NCBI GenBank assembly: GCA_022570795.1
Contig: JAKUDP010000002.1
Coordinates: 744,001 to 808,000, forward strand
Length of the DNA stretch: 64,000 bases
Direction of reading: 5' to 3'
Origin: Sphaerulina vaccinii
Taxonomy: Eukaryota > Ascomycota > Dothideomycetes > Mycosphaerellales > Mycosphaerellaceae
Numbering within the stretch: the first letter of the stretch is position 1; every line of letters starts with the position of its first letter. Below are positions 30,978-41,184 of the stretch, piece by piece. The position numbers and the translations under genes were made by a program. Below the pieces are notes generated by a model. The model saw nothing but the letters and a program-made list of their open reading frames with translations, ran no database searches and had not been told where the DNA came from.

Positions 30978-32670
30978 CGCTGATACAAAGCGTGTTCAAA
31001 CACATGGCACTTGCTGCCTGGAAGTAGTATGATACTGCTGCCAATCATCGGTGCCACATGTATCAGAACAACGATATCACGAGCGGCTCTCTTGACCTGC
31101 GGTCATTTCGAATGCATGGTGCCTCGGGAACGGCAGTGCAATAAGTGGCACATGCATACTTCTTCATTACCGACAGCCTGGAGCCGCTCAAAGCGACTGC
31201 GTAGCGAATATGCGTAGCTGGACCGAGTCTTTCTACCTGGTCATTTGGACAATAACCCATGATGATCAGACGGGACAGAGGACCAATACATTGAGCCGGG
31301 CTACTTCTCTTCGCATTATTGGCCGAAAGACACGACCGGTGAAGCAAGGCTGAAGGATCGGCACTTCCCTACGGCTTTGTTTCGGAACGCCACCCAGGAT
31401 GTCGGACAGAAGGCGGTCTTATGTTGTATGGCAGAAGTTGTCGGGCATATGGCGAAGGGTAGATGCAAGATCACAGCAAGAGGGCCGAAGCGAATCACGA
31501 TCTTAATGCCGACAGCAACTGATTTCGGATGCGAAAGGTGCGCGTGTGGCGTTTGCTCATGCTGGCATGTGATTGCGGGGTGGCCAGCTGCGTTGTCTTG
31601 ATGCCTGTGGACTGGTAGCGAATTCATGACAGCAGAGATGTACCGCACATACAGCGACTATATCCGTAGCTCACTGCAGAGGAATGTGCGTATAGTGCCC
31701 AGTCATGATGAGACTTGCATGGCATGGTCGAGCTGCAAGAAGCTCGTGGCTGTATAGCCTACCAATAAGTACAAAGAAAGCTTCAAACCTGTCACTGGTG
31801 ACCAAGTGGCGAGGAGGATGCACAGAGAGTGTCAGGGCACCCAAGAACTCATGAGTGGGATGTGCTGCAGAAACAAAAGCATCATAATTTCTTACGTTAG
31901 CACCGCAGCGCACGTGAACAAGGCTATCGAGCAGGTTTCGACAGACGTGATCTACAAGCAGCATAGTGCTCCGGATGGAGATAACGAGCAGTACACTGTT
32001 GTCTGTCACGAGTGTGCTACACAATCTACATCGGTCATCTCAAGACAGAGCACACGTCATAAACTTGAGCCGAGGGTACTGGCTGGCTACAAGATGAGGT
32101 TCGTGTAGGGAAGTCGCTGAAAGACTTGGCAGTATACATCGCTCGAAGGCGACGATACGACAGCATGCTGCTCTAGCATATCATCGGTATACTGTACGAC
32201 GCCAGGAGCCGTTTCTCACTCAACATTTTCGATAATTCAAACGTGGTTTCAAGAGCTCGCCCAAACCTCACTGATAGGGACGAAATCCTGCCACTATTCA
32301 GGCGCTTCGCATCATCGTACGCCGCATGTTTATGGATTCGTGGATCAATTGAGATATACTACTTCGCATGGCTTCTCCGACGGTGCGCGGCAGTCACCCT
32401 GGCATCAAGAATGCAACATTGGCTGGTGTATTCATGGAAAAATATAAGAACGTGGGATGATGTGGAACCACGGACAACAAGGACAACACGAACAGAGCAT
32501 AAGGCGCCACTAAAGAGCAGTAGCATCGCTCCATCAGAGCGATAGTCATCTAAGCTTTCCAATGATAATATCGATAGTGATTGCAGACTCTAGTCGAACG
32601 CTAATAAGGACATCTGTAGACCACCAACTCCGTCCATCATCAAACGACTTCTCTAGCACATCCTCATACT
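30978..32670. other. Gene-free interval after the array
   Basis: About 1.7 kb with no supported gene on either strand. Short open frames lack family signatures, and base composition resembles the flanking non-coding DNA. Confidence 0.45.
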
Positions 32671-34573
32671 CTACACACCAGGTCCATAAACCTTCCCAGC
32701 ATGTCCCTCAGCCCTATCAGTCAAACCCTCCCAATTAAAATGCTCCTCCCCCTTCGGCCTGATAACATCCCACCGACTCGTCCTATCCTTCTCACTATCC
32801 CTCACAAGTCCCCCTCCAGGCGGAGCATTCTCTTCAATCCACCTCTTCTTCTCCTCACTCCTAACCGTAATATCACATTTAAAAGGCTTAGGCATAGTGA
32901 TCACCCAAGGAGCAGTTTCATACCACGGTACAGGATTCTCTGCTGCGTCTTTGCCTTCTAGACGTTTGATTTCGAAGGCCCAGATTAGGTGGCCGATGAG
33001 AGAGAAGAGTTCGCATTGTGTGAGGTCTACGCCTGGGCAGGAGCGGTTGCCGTAGCCGAAACCGCGGTCGCCGTTGAGGTTGGGGAATTCGGTTAGGGGT
33101 TCTTTGTAAGTTGGGTAGCGAGGATTGAGCCAGCGTTCGGGGAGGAATTCGTTGCCTTTTGGGTAGACGGATTCTTCGCGGGAGATGAGGCTACAAATGT
33201 TAGCAAGGAGTGCTGGTGAGCAGTGATTGGAACAGACTTACTAGTGATTTGCGTGGCAGATGGCTCCCTTCGGGATATGATAGCCTTCATACACATCATC
33301 TTCCATCACGACATGAGGCACGCCCAGAGGAGTTGCTTGCCTCCACCTGACGATCTCCTTGACTGTCGCTCGGAGATGAGGAAGGTGGGGCATGTCTGAC
33401 ATCTCAGGTGGCCGGTTTCCGCATACTCGATCGATCTCTTCGACAACCTTGGCTTGCCATGACGGGTAATGGCACATCGCTGTGAAGAAGGCGTGAAGTG
33501 GACCTCCAACTGTGGCGATGGCGACGAACGAGGACGATCCAATGGCATGTGCTGCTTCGTAGTCGTCCAGATGCTCAGTACCTTTCTCCTTGGTCGTCCA
33601 CAGCTTACTCCAGCACTCCTCACAATCACCCTCATCACTTCTTCTCTTTACATCTTGCAGTGCTTCCACAAAAGCATCAGTCATCTCCTGTCTTCGGATC
33701 GTCTCTTGCTGCTTCCATGGCGAGACCGATTCAGGCAGGTTCATCAGGAAAGTTAACTTGTTGATAAGTGGTCCAGCAGGCGAGACTGCCTTGAGAATCA
33801 CAGGAATGATCTTCAACAGCTTGCTTCCATGTTCCGGATCAGCCCAAGCAACGCCAGCAATCGTTCTCGCACAGTGCACAAGCATATGCTCAGACCACCG
33901 ATCCGGCCTTTCCAACATTCTCCTCAGAGTCCTCTTGTTCTCAACGCTCGGCCAGTTGTAGAAAGTCTTCGGTGTGGCGTGTCTCATGATCAAATGCATG
34001 AAGTTCTTGTACCTTCGGAACTTCTCTCCATAGCCCATAAGTGGCAGAATCTCAGCTCCATCTCTCACACCGACTGCTGCAGGGAGTTCGTTGCGATCGC
34101 AGTAGTTCTTTTGGCGAGTGACGAAGAGGTCTCGAGAGATCTTGTCGGTTTCGATCCAGATGTGGATTACTCCCATCACTTTCCATTCGTAGATTGGTCC
34201 ATATTTCTTGTGGAGACCACCGAAGTGCCATGCTGCTTCGATACCAGGTCCGGGAACGTCCCAGAATCGACCAGCGTATGGGAGACCTTCGATCATGTTA
34301 GCTGATAGACTTCGATCTCGCTGTCGATAGTGCGCTCATACCTGGTAATCGTGGTAGTGGTTTTACTCCGGGTGGAAGTTGCTTCTTGTTGTTGCTGAAG
34401 ACTCTCGCAGATACAAGCGAGATCACAAGCAAGAATATGAAGACAAACTTGGGCGATTGAAACGCCGAAGTCGTGCTCGACGACCCAGTCAGTGGATCAA
34501 CAATGTTGACTTGTGATAAAGAGCCAGTGGCATTAGCAACCATCTGCTCAGCCAGTGACTTGACGTCTGCCAT
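32671..34573 (-). CDS. Cytochrome P450 (three exons)
   Basis: Exons 34573-34342, 34286-33242 and 33190-32671 give 598 aa. The introns are 55 bp (branch GCTAAC) and 51 bp (branch GCTAAC). It is a heme-thiolate monooxygenase anchored in the ER (family knowledge). A membrane helix is at about 42-58 (FVFIFLLVISLVSARVF), then the Pro-rich hinge LPPGVKPLPRLPG and GLPYAGRFWDVPG. The K-helix E-x-x-R is in TVKEIVRWRQAT. The heme loop FGYGNRSCPG is complete. The I-helix is unusual: instead of A-G-x-x-T it reads VAIATVGGPLHAFF, as in a fungal subgroup of P450s whose substrates are unknown to me. About 70 residues remain after the heme loop, longer than usual, and end in a charged tail. The substrate cannot be told. 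Confidence 0.9.
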
Positions 34574-35701
34574 CTTGCTCAGAACAATCCAGCAGTCCAG
34601 ATATTAGCAGCAGTTGTAGGAAGTAGTAAGAAGTTCCAGAACAACCGGACAGGCACCTTTGAGGGTCTTTGGGGAGGGACATGACTTTTATCGGACTTTT
34701 GTGCTTGAGCCGCAGCGTGGCATGAGAGGCGTGGCATCGAGGACACCCCGCAGGTACGGAAATGGGCTGATGCGCCTGTGATACGGCATAAGCGAGTGAT
34801 CGAAAGTAGAAACAAATTGCTTGTGAAGTCAGTGTACGGAGAAATGTGTGGAGAGCCGGAGTCTAGTGCGGTTTTAGTTGTTGGAGGCCTTAATCAAATG
34901 TTAGGTGGGCTGCTTACCTGATTCACTTTTCATGCAAGGGTTCGAATCCGCGGCTGACGGCTTTATTTAGATGACAACGGGCATACCGAATTCCTGAACA
35001 TCATCAAGCATTCAAGTGCGACAGAAGCCAGTCGTGAATATGTGCTCGAAGATGGCACGCCTATTCGATAGTTGTTAGTCAAGGTGCCAAGTTGTGGTCT
35101 TAGTAATCGCAATGCAGCAAACGATGCTCAAAGTGTATGTCCCGTCGATCGTCCCGGTGGCATACATATTGCTTCTGTTGCGTGCAATCGTCGTCGTACA
35201 ACAATCGTTCCTCGCGTGTGTTAGTGATTAGGTTTCAGCTTCGAAAACGTGTTGTGAGTTGTGTTCAGTCTGAAACTCGGGACCGAAGCCAAAACACAAA
35301 GAAGTGCGTGCCTTGGTGGAGACTTTGGAGACCCGTAGTATTGGAGTGTGATTCTGGCTGCAGATCGTGTTCGGCTTATGTACTCAAGTCTTCTGTCGGT
35401 ATGATATGTGGATCAGTGACGAGCATAAGAGAACGGTCTTTCGCAATCTCAGATCCGACTCCTCTCTGCGCTTTCCTTTGTAGAACAGCGCACTTTCGCG
35501 TGAACTTCTCGACCCGATTGTCCTGGTGAGAGATTTTGGATTTGTGATCGATGTATCAGTGATCTACTGTGGCCCATTGGAAAGGTTCGTATGCCGTCCG
35601 TTTGAGGACAGCCATCATGCCATATCATCGTGTTCGTATCTCCCTTCCGACATGACGTGTGTCCATAAGCTCGATAATCAGCGCTCGGTAGCCAGGATAT
35701 A
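34574..35701. other. Intergenic region
   Basis: About 1.1 kb. It holds the P450 promoter and a B-box-like 11-mer GGTTCGAATCC near 34939-34949 that does not fold into a tRNA. No gene is supported. Confidence 0.4.
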
Positions 35702-36589
35702 TCAACAGCTCCTTACCAGCTCACCTTTCCACCGCAATCCACCAAGACCATCTTTCGGCCACACTCCAGTCAGTACCCGCCGCCTGCCTTTCGTCTTTGG
35801 GAGCGGCATCTCGAGATCAGCTTCGTTCAACAGCTCGTCCTTAAGTGTCCACCGCAACCTCTTGCGATCATTGTGGTCTACAAGACCATCGTCTGGACGA
35901 CGGCGCTTCCTGCTTCGATCCTGCCACTGGCCATGTACAGTTTCTGGCCTCTTTGACAACTGCCAAGGCAGCTTTCCATCTCGCAAGCGATGATGAGGTG
36001 CTTCAAGCGATGTCCGACTAGAATGCTGCATCAATGTTGTTGTTGTTGCGATGAATTCCCTTGACCATGTGCCGCGCAGGCTCAAGATGGCTTTCTGTAT
36101 GAGCATTCGGTTCATCTCCAGCTGACTTCGACTCAGAGGAGGCACTTCTGGAGCATCTTGCAATCCTTCTGGTGCGGAGTCACTCGCAGCATGGATAGTG
36201 GCAATTGTCTCTGCAAGATCTGTGCTCGCAAGGATGACATCGTTCTCTTGGGTTGCGATTGCCTCGGGTTGGGGTCCAAGATCATCAGATTGCGGAGCAT
36301 TGTGTCTAGACTCGATAGTGTACTCTGCGGACAAGTGGTCGGCCTCATTTGTCTGCGAATTAGGACACTTCAGCAATGCGGGCGATGGCGGTCGGGAGCA
36401 AGATATCTCCAGCCTTATCCGCTTCGGTGGTTCGGGCTCTGGACTGAGACTCCGTGGCCGCTTCAGAGCTGTAGTCATGGTAACTGTTGGCTGCATATCC
36501 TGGATTCGTGATCGGGCTCGGGAGTTGTCCTCAATAGTGGAGGTGACAGACTCTGCCAGAGTGCCTTGTTTAGATCCTGCGATACCCAT
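35702..36589 (-). CDS. Hypothetical protein with nuclear-type basic motifs
   Basis: 295 aa, intronless, family not recognised. The N terminus starts MGIAGSKQG, where Gly2 could be a myristoylation site, but this is weak. Around residue 43 lies a bipartite-like basic/proline motif (KRPRSLSPEPEPPKRIRLE). Another basic stretch (RSRKRRRPDDGLVDHNDRKR) is at about 225-245. The middle is Glu/Ala/Ser/Pro-rich and probably disordered, with one likely helix (SRSQLEMNRMLIQKAILSL) at about 152-170. The end is WPKDGLGGLRWKGELV. Codon use and sustained frame support coding. A nuclear role is inference from the basic motifs. Confidence 0.6.
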   Translation of the reverse strand: MGIAGSKQGTLAESVTSTIEDNSRARSRIQDMQPTVTMTTALKRPRSLSPEPEPPKRIRLEISCSRPPSPALLKCPNSQTNEADHLSAEYTIESRHNAPQSDDLGPQPEAIATQENDVILASTDLAETIATIHAASDSAPEGLQDAPEVPPLSRSQLEMNRMLIQKAILSLRGTWSREFIATTTTLMQHSSRTSLEAPHHRLRDGKLPWQLSKRPETVHGQWQDRSRKRRRPDDGLVDHNDRKRLRWTLKDELLNEADLEMPLPKTKGRRRVLTGVWPKDGLGGLRWKGELVRSC

Positions 36590-36964
36590 TGTTGCTTGTG
36601 TGGGTTTCTGCAGACAAACCCGAACAAAGCGGAAACCATCGTGGCTTATATGTCAGTGTCTCACTCGGGAGGAGCAAGTGAATACATGTTTCGTAACTTG
36701 ACAAGTGCAGTGTCGTGCGTCGTGCGTCGTGTGTCTTGCAATGGTCGTGTTCGAGTCATGACTTTATGTGCCGTGCTTGTTGGTAGTCGCGATGGTGCAC
36801 AGCATTGAGTGGCAGCCACACTCTAAGCATGTGTTATGCGAGTATCGCGCTCTCCATCAATCAGCTTCTGCAGGCTGCATATAGCTGTGCGCCACTAGGA
36901 TAGCTTCTCGCAACCCCAGAGCTATTCTCCACATACACCTGGGATCCGGGCGACATATCACCAG
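36590..36964. other. Divergent promoter region with short tandem repeat
   Basis: 375 bp between divergent genes. A tandem CGTGCGT-type repeat (about three and a half copies of a 7-base unit) is at about 36712-36733. No gene is seen. Confidence 0.45.
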
Positions 36965-38442
36965 ATGGAGCGCTCGCAGTTGACCTTCATGCCGTCTTGC
37001 TCAAACTTCGGGATAATGGACACCACCCACCTCATACTCCTCGCTCTCGCGGCATTCTTGACTTACCGCGCCTTCCTCATAATCTACCACCTCTTCTTCC
37101 ACCCACTAGCGAAGTTCCCAGGACCCAAATTCGCAGCAGCAACCTATCTGCCAGAACTCTACTATAACATCTTCGTCGGACAAGGTGGCCAGTTTCCATT
37201 CGCCATTCGCAAATGGCATGATCAATATGGCCCGATAATCCGAATCAACCCAAATGAGCTTCACGTCCGAGACTCAGCCTGGTTCGACACTCTCTACGAC
37301 TCTTCGAAACCAGCATACAAACATCCAGACCATCTTCGTCGTCTTGGGACAGACTTAGCTGCGGGAGGGACCGCAGATCCTGCATTGTGGAGAGTTCGTC
37401 GAACGGCTTTGAATCCATCCTTCTCGCGACGTAAGATAGCACAGGAAGTTCCGCGATTCTTGAAGAATGTTGAAAGGGCTTTGCGGATTGTGGAAAAACA
37501 GTATGTTGTGACAGGCCAGCCGCTGTGTTTGAATGGTATGTGGAGTTGTTATGCAGCTGATAACATCATTGAGATGTGTTTTGGCGGAGAAGCGAATATG
37601 TTGGAAAGTCCGAATTTCGTATGTCCAGCTATTGAGGCTATGGAGAGTATGAGTGAAGGGACGCATGTCTTTTACCAGTTCCCGGATCTCATGGGATTGA
37701 TGCTGAAGATTCCGACGAAGGTTGTGTTGTTGCTCAGTCCCAGTATGGAGCCGCTTCTGGCGTTCAAGGAAGTGAGTCTTTCTGGATGTTGGTTGTTGGA
37801 GTGTTGAAGCATGCTGACTGCGTGCAGAGCATAAACACGACAATTTCGAAGGTCCTTGCCGAACACTCATCTGGGACTGGAAAGCATGATGATGACCAGA
37901 CCATATTCAGCTCCTTGCTTCACCAAGGTCTGCCACCGGAAGAAGTGACCCTTGAGAGATTGAGCCAAGAAGCGCAAACGATCGTCGGCGCAGGCGTGGA
38001 GACTGTCGCCCGCACACTCGCAATAGCGTGTTTCCACATAATCGATCAACCCAAGATTCGCGAGCGGCTGATGGCTGAGTTGTCTCCCATTACAGAGGAA
38101 GCGCTGACCTGGGAGGGCTTGGCCAAGCTACCATACCTCTCAGCGTGTATCGAAGAAGCCTGCCGCTTGACATATGGAATAGGTCAAAGAAGGCCTCGTG
38201 CGTTCGACAGTCCTCTGGTATATAGAGAGTGGACGATTCCGCCGAGAGTGTTCGTGGGAATGGTCAACTGGGACGTGTCTCACGACGAGAGCATCTTCCC
38301 AGATTCATTCTCGTTCGTGCCTGAGCGGTGGCTTGGCGAGCCTCTTGCACCAGACGGTCGTCCGTTGCGAGTGTATCAGGTCTCATTTGGTAAAGGCACT
38401 CGAAACTGCATCGGAATGCAATTCGCGTATGCGCAGCTGTAG
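36965..38442 (+). CDS. Cytochrome P450 with in-frame stop near the C terminus (two exons)
   Basis: Exon 1 is 36965-37771, the 56-bp intron 37772-37827 has GTGAGT, branch GCTGAC and GCAG, and exon 2 is 37828-38442. The product is 473 aa, or 455 aa if translation starts at Met18 (37016), which places the anchor helix LILLALAAFLTYRAFLIIY right at the start. The I-helix IVGAGVETVARTL, K-helix EEACRLTYGIGQR and heme loop FGKGTRNCIGMQFA are all intact. The frame ends at TAG (38440) inside the L-helix, after FAYAQL. The same frame then continues for 48 sense codons (LGLAKFMRSR to VRVVF) to TAG at 38587, giving the usual length of about 520. The stop probably replaces a Tyr codon. It resembles the pisatin-demethylase/trichodiene-oxygenase type. 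It is a truncated or inactivated gene unless the stop is read through. Confidence 0.85.
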
Positions 38443-38589
38443 CTAGGTCTGGCGAAGTTTATGCGGTCGCGTGTGGCAAAAAGAGCTGTGCTGTACGAGA
38501 CCGATAAGTCGGATGTCGAGATGGCCAGAGACTACTTCCTACCGAGGCCGTCGCGTGCCAGCAAAGGTGTGAGGGTCGTTTTCAGATAG
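38443..38589 (+). pseudogene. Detached C-terminal segment of the P450
   Basis: 48 in-frame codons after the TAG at 38440-38442 keep P450 C-terminal character (LGLAKFMRSR, AVLYETDKSDVEMARDYFLP, GVRVVF) and end at 38587-38589. It overlaps the stop end of the convergent ATP-grasp gene (38582) by 8 bp. Confidence 0.75.
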
Positions 38590-39994
38590 AAGCCGGCTTG
38601 TGGGCCTTGATTCGCGTCAACGTCTTTCCAGCATCTTCATAATTCCCTGCGCCTATCATCAGACACGCGAAGCTCAGTCTCGCATCTCTATCCCACGTCC
38701 AAGCAGTTGGTATAATCTTTCCATTCTTCAGCTCGGTCACGAAAGAGCGTTCGAATTCATCCCTCGAATACTCCAGATAAGCAAGTTCCAAAATCGCCTT
38801 CTCGAAACCTCTCTTCTCGAAGAAATGTCCCTTAACGAGGCCCAGGTTGAAAGATCCCGTAAGTCGAACATTGAGATCCAGGATATATTGCTTCTCACTC
38901 TCATCGGTCAGAACATCAATGCCTAGCGGTCCGCAATAGCCTTTGCCGTGAAGGTATGCGGCAGCTTTCGCACTTATCTCGGCGTATTCTTGTGCGAACG
39001 CGTCCTGATCTGGGTAGGAGATCTTACCGCCAGCCCAGTAGCCTCTTTCGTCGAGTCGTTGTTCGCATGCTGCTATGAAGATTGGACGACCGGAGCGCGA
39101 TATGAACAAGGAGAGGGCCATGACGGAGCCCGGAATGTAGTTCTGCACGACGAGCGAAGCAGGATGGAGATATGCATTGCTCTGATTTAGTTGCGTCAAG
39201 GATTCCAGGAGTCTCAAAGCGAGCAATTCTTCGACAGTTGCAAGGTCTGATGAATTGTGGACAATGAATGTGCCAGAGCCAGAGGTTTGGGTGAGTTTGA
39301 CAACGAAGGGCATCGTGCGCTTGCTTAGTTCCTTTATCATTCGCTCGAGTTCCTGGGTTACTTTGCTCTGGTCTTGCGCATCCTGAGGCGAGATAGGTGA
39401 GTCGATCACAGTTGAGTCGGGTGTTGGGAGTCCAGAGATAGCCAGTGCTCGCTTGGACAGGACCTCGTAGTGCGCCTCCGGTGACATGATATGCGGCAAG
39501 TGTGCTAAGCAGTCCTGAGGAGAGCTAATCGAGATCTGTGACCCTGGCTCCAGGCTGATCTGGTCCGCTCTACGCACGAAATGCATTGTAGGTCTTTCGC
39601 GGGGTTGGAGCTGGGCGAACTGTCTCGCAACCTCTTCTTCGTCAACTCCTAGATGGCTTGCTTCGCCATCTGTCATGTCCAGCAATAGGCCTGTGACTGT
39701 CATAGCACCTGCAGCGAACCCGTTTCGCTGAGGAACAGCTTTCGCCCGTAGCAGGGTGCGAATGTCATTGGTGCCCTTCGCTGCTTCGTGGATGCCAGCA
39801 TTATATGTGAACTTCTCTCCAGTGTATAGTCCACGGAGCATGACTGGGAACACCAAATTCGGGCTGGGTATGTCGTGAAATCCGCCCGTCTTATACAGAT
39901 TTGACAGTGTATTGTCCAGCAGGACGGTCGGGAGCTTGGTCATGTTGTTGATGTTCAAGTCGCTTTGGTGCTGTCGAGTCGAGATCATCTGCAT
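38582..39994 (-). CDS. ATP-grasp enzyme, fungal 'solid-state culture specific' type
   Basis: 470 aa, intronless. ATP-grasp enzymes ligate a carboxylate to an amine or thiol using ATP (family knowledge). The nucleotide-binding region is visible: MPFVVKLTQTSGSGTFIV (lysine strand and glycine loop, about 235), VVQNYIPGSVMALSLFI, then the metal-binding end GPLGIDVLTD and YILDLNVRLTGSFNLGL (about 385-415), with the Asp and Asn expected to hold magnesium. The N-terminal 160 residues contain the LPHIMSPEAHYEVLSKRALA segment seen in fungal homologues named after solid-state culture expression. Substrates are unknown. The start could also be Met18 (MTKLPTVL). It converges with the truncated P450. Confidence 0.85.
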   Translation of the reverse strand: MQMISTRQHQSDLNINNMTKLPTVLLDNTLSNLYKTGGFHDIPSPNLVFPVMLRGLYTGEKFTYNAGIHEAAKGTNDIRTLLRAKAVPQRNGFAAGAMTVTGLLLDMTDGEASHLGVDEEEVARQFAQLQPRERPTMHFVRRADQISLEPGSQISISSPQDCLAHLPHIMSPEAHYEVLSKRALAISGLPTPDSTVIDSPISPQDAQDQSKVTQELERMIKELSKRTMPFVVKLTQTSGSGTFIVHNSSDLATVEELLALRLLESLTQLNQSNAYLHPASLVVQNYIPGSVMALSLFISRSGRPIFIAACEQRLDERGYWAGGKISYPDQDAFAQEYAEISAKAAAYLHGKGYCGPLGIDVLTDESEKQYILDLNVRLTGSFNLGLVKGHFFEKRGFEKAILELAYLEYSRDEFERSFVTELKNGKIIPTAWTWDRDARLSFACLMIGAGNYEDAGKTLTRIKAHKPASI

Positions 39995-40465
39995 CGAAGT
40001 CGTTCGGACAGCAGAGAAACACGGCTTTGACTTGGCCAGGTCATTTGGCTCATCGTCATGCCACTTCCAAGCAATGATGACAATCGTCTGTGTTTTCCTA
40101 TTGCAGTTAGAGCTTAAAGTATGTTGTCAGTTTCGAGCTTGCTAGTGAGCAGTGAACAGAGCCGCATCGTATGCGGAAAGGCTAGACTAAATTGCAGTGG
40201 TTGTGAACTGTAGCCAGGTTGAAGGGTTCCAAAAGTGCTGTCTTGACCGCTGTCCGGCCACATACTCGCCTTCTGGCAATGTTAGTGGCATGCCGGATGG
40301 TAAGTTCGGCCGAGTTGCGACATTGCCAGCTGTAGAGCATATGGCTGTCTGTCGTATCGCATCCAGCATCTGCTTGGTTCTCTCCAGGAACGCACAGTGC
40401 AGACATATCCAACTCTTCTGAGACCTCTCCGTCAGCACGATACAACCTATCACTTCTCGCCCGCC
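39995..40465. other. Intergenic divergent promoter
   Basis: About 470 bp between divergent genes. No gene or distinct repeat is seen. Confidence 0.4.
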
Positions 40466-40858
40466 ATGCCACTCTCCCAACACGCCTACCTCAAAGGTAT
40501 CGCGACTCTGCTCGCCACCGCTGGAGTTGCAATCAGTCTCAGGTTCATCTTAAACCCGAGCAGTGCGATCGAATATTTCGAGCTCGCTGCGCCGAACGCG
40601 AAGCTGGAGCAGAACACAGCTCATGCCTTCGTCACGCTCTACGCCGTGCGGAACCTGTACATGGCCGGCGCGATATACGCTGCTCTGTACTATGATCATG
40701 GACCTCTCCCCGGAGTCTTGCTCATTCTGTGCGGAGTGGTTGCTGGCCTGGACGGACTCGTGGCGAAGAAGTATGCTGGGAGAGGCGAGTGGAATCATTG
40801 GCGCATGATACCGGTATTCGTTGGAGTTGGCAGTTTGGCGATGGGGATGTTCGATTAA
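40466..40858 (+). CDS. Small four-helix membrane protein (DUF4267-like)
   Basis: 130 aa, intronless. Four hydrophobic helices are visible: GIATLLATAGVAISLRFIL, an amphipathic second helix (AHAFVTLYAVRNLYMAGAIY), LPGVLLILCGVVAGLDGLVA and MIPVFVGVGSLAMGMF. The signatures YAVRNLYMA and the G-x-x-D-G-x-x-A-x-K-Y-G/A motif after the third helix match my recollection of the DUF4267 family. Function is unknown. An in-frame Met 23 codons upstream exists, but the chosen start places the first helix near the N terminus as in relatives. Confidence 0.75.
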   Translation: MPLSQHAYLKGIATLLATAGVAISLRFILNPSSAIEYFELAAPNAKLEQNTAHAFVTLYAVRNLYMAGAIYAALYYDHGPLPGVLLILCGVVAGLDGLVAKKYAGRGEWNHWRMIPVFVGVGSLAMGMFD

Positions 40859-41184
40859 GCAATGCTATGCTAGGTGTCTGTAAGGGCAGTTGGGAGAGAG
40901 GCTCTTTCCTACTCGTCTAGTCGTGGTTGCTTCATAGGCAGCCAATAGCAATCTGTGTGTATGAACAGACTCAAAACAGTGAAGCTTCCGTCTCGTGCCG
41001 CTCATTCCGACTTGCCGATCTCGTGGTTTGGATTCTTTGTAGCTTCATCTTGCCTCTTCCTACAGCCAGTAATCAGCCTCTTTACTACCGATCCAATCTC
41101 CATCAGCGCATCTTTGCGTGCGAGGAGACATTCCACTACCTCAGGACCACTGAACTGCTGAACCGCCCCTCAGTAGCAGCAGCC
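40859..41184. other. KGD1 promoter and leader
   Basis: 326 bp with no separate gene. An open frame runs into the KGD1 start in the same frame, but KGD1's mitochondrial presequence begins at 41185. Confidence 0.4.

Noticed and set aside
30978..32670. Several 70-110-codon frames on both strands
   Set aside because: None has a signature, good codon use or splice partners.
34302..34341. 40-bp version of the first P450 intron
   Set aside because: Also in frame, but too short and without a branch site. The 55-bp form contains GCTAAC and gives the normal GLPYAGRFWDVPG motif.
34930..34960. tRNA B-box-like GGTTCGAATCC with a loose A-box (TAGTTGTTGG) about 60 bp upstream
   Set aside because: The T-stem has mismatches at three of five pairs, A14 is not conserved and no acceptor stem pairs with GCTGACG. 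It does not fold as a tRNA on either strand.
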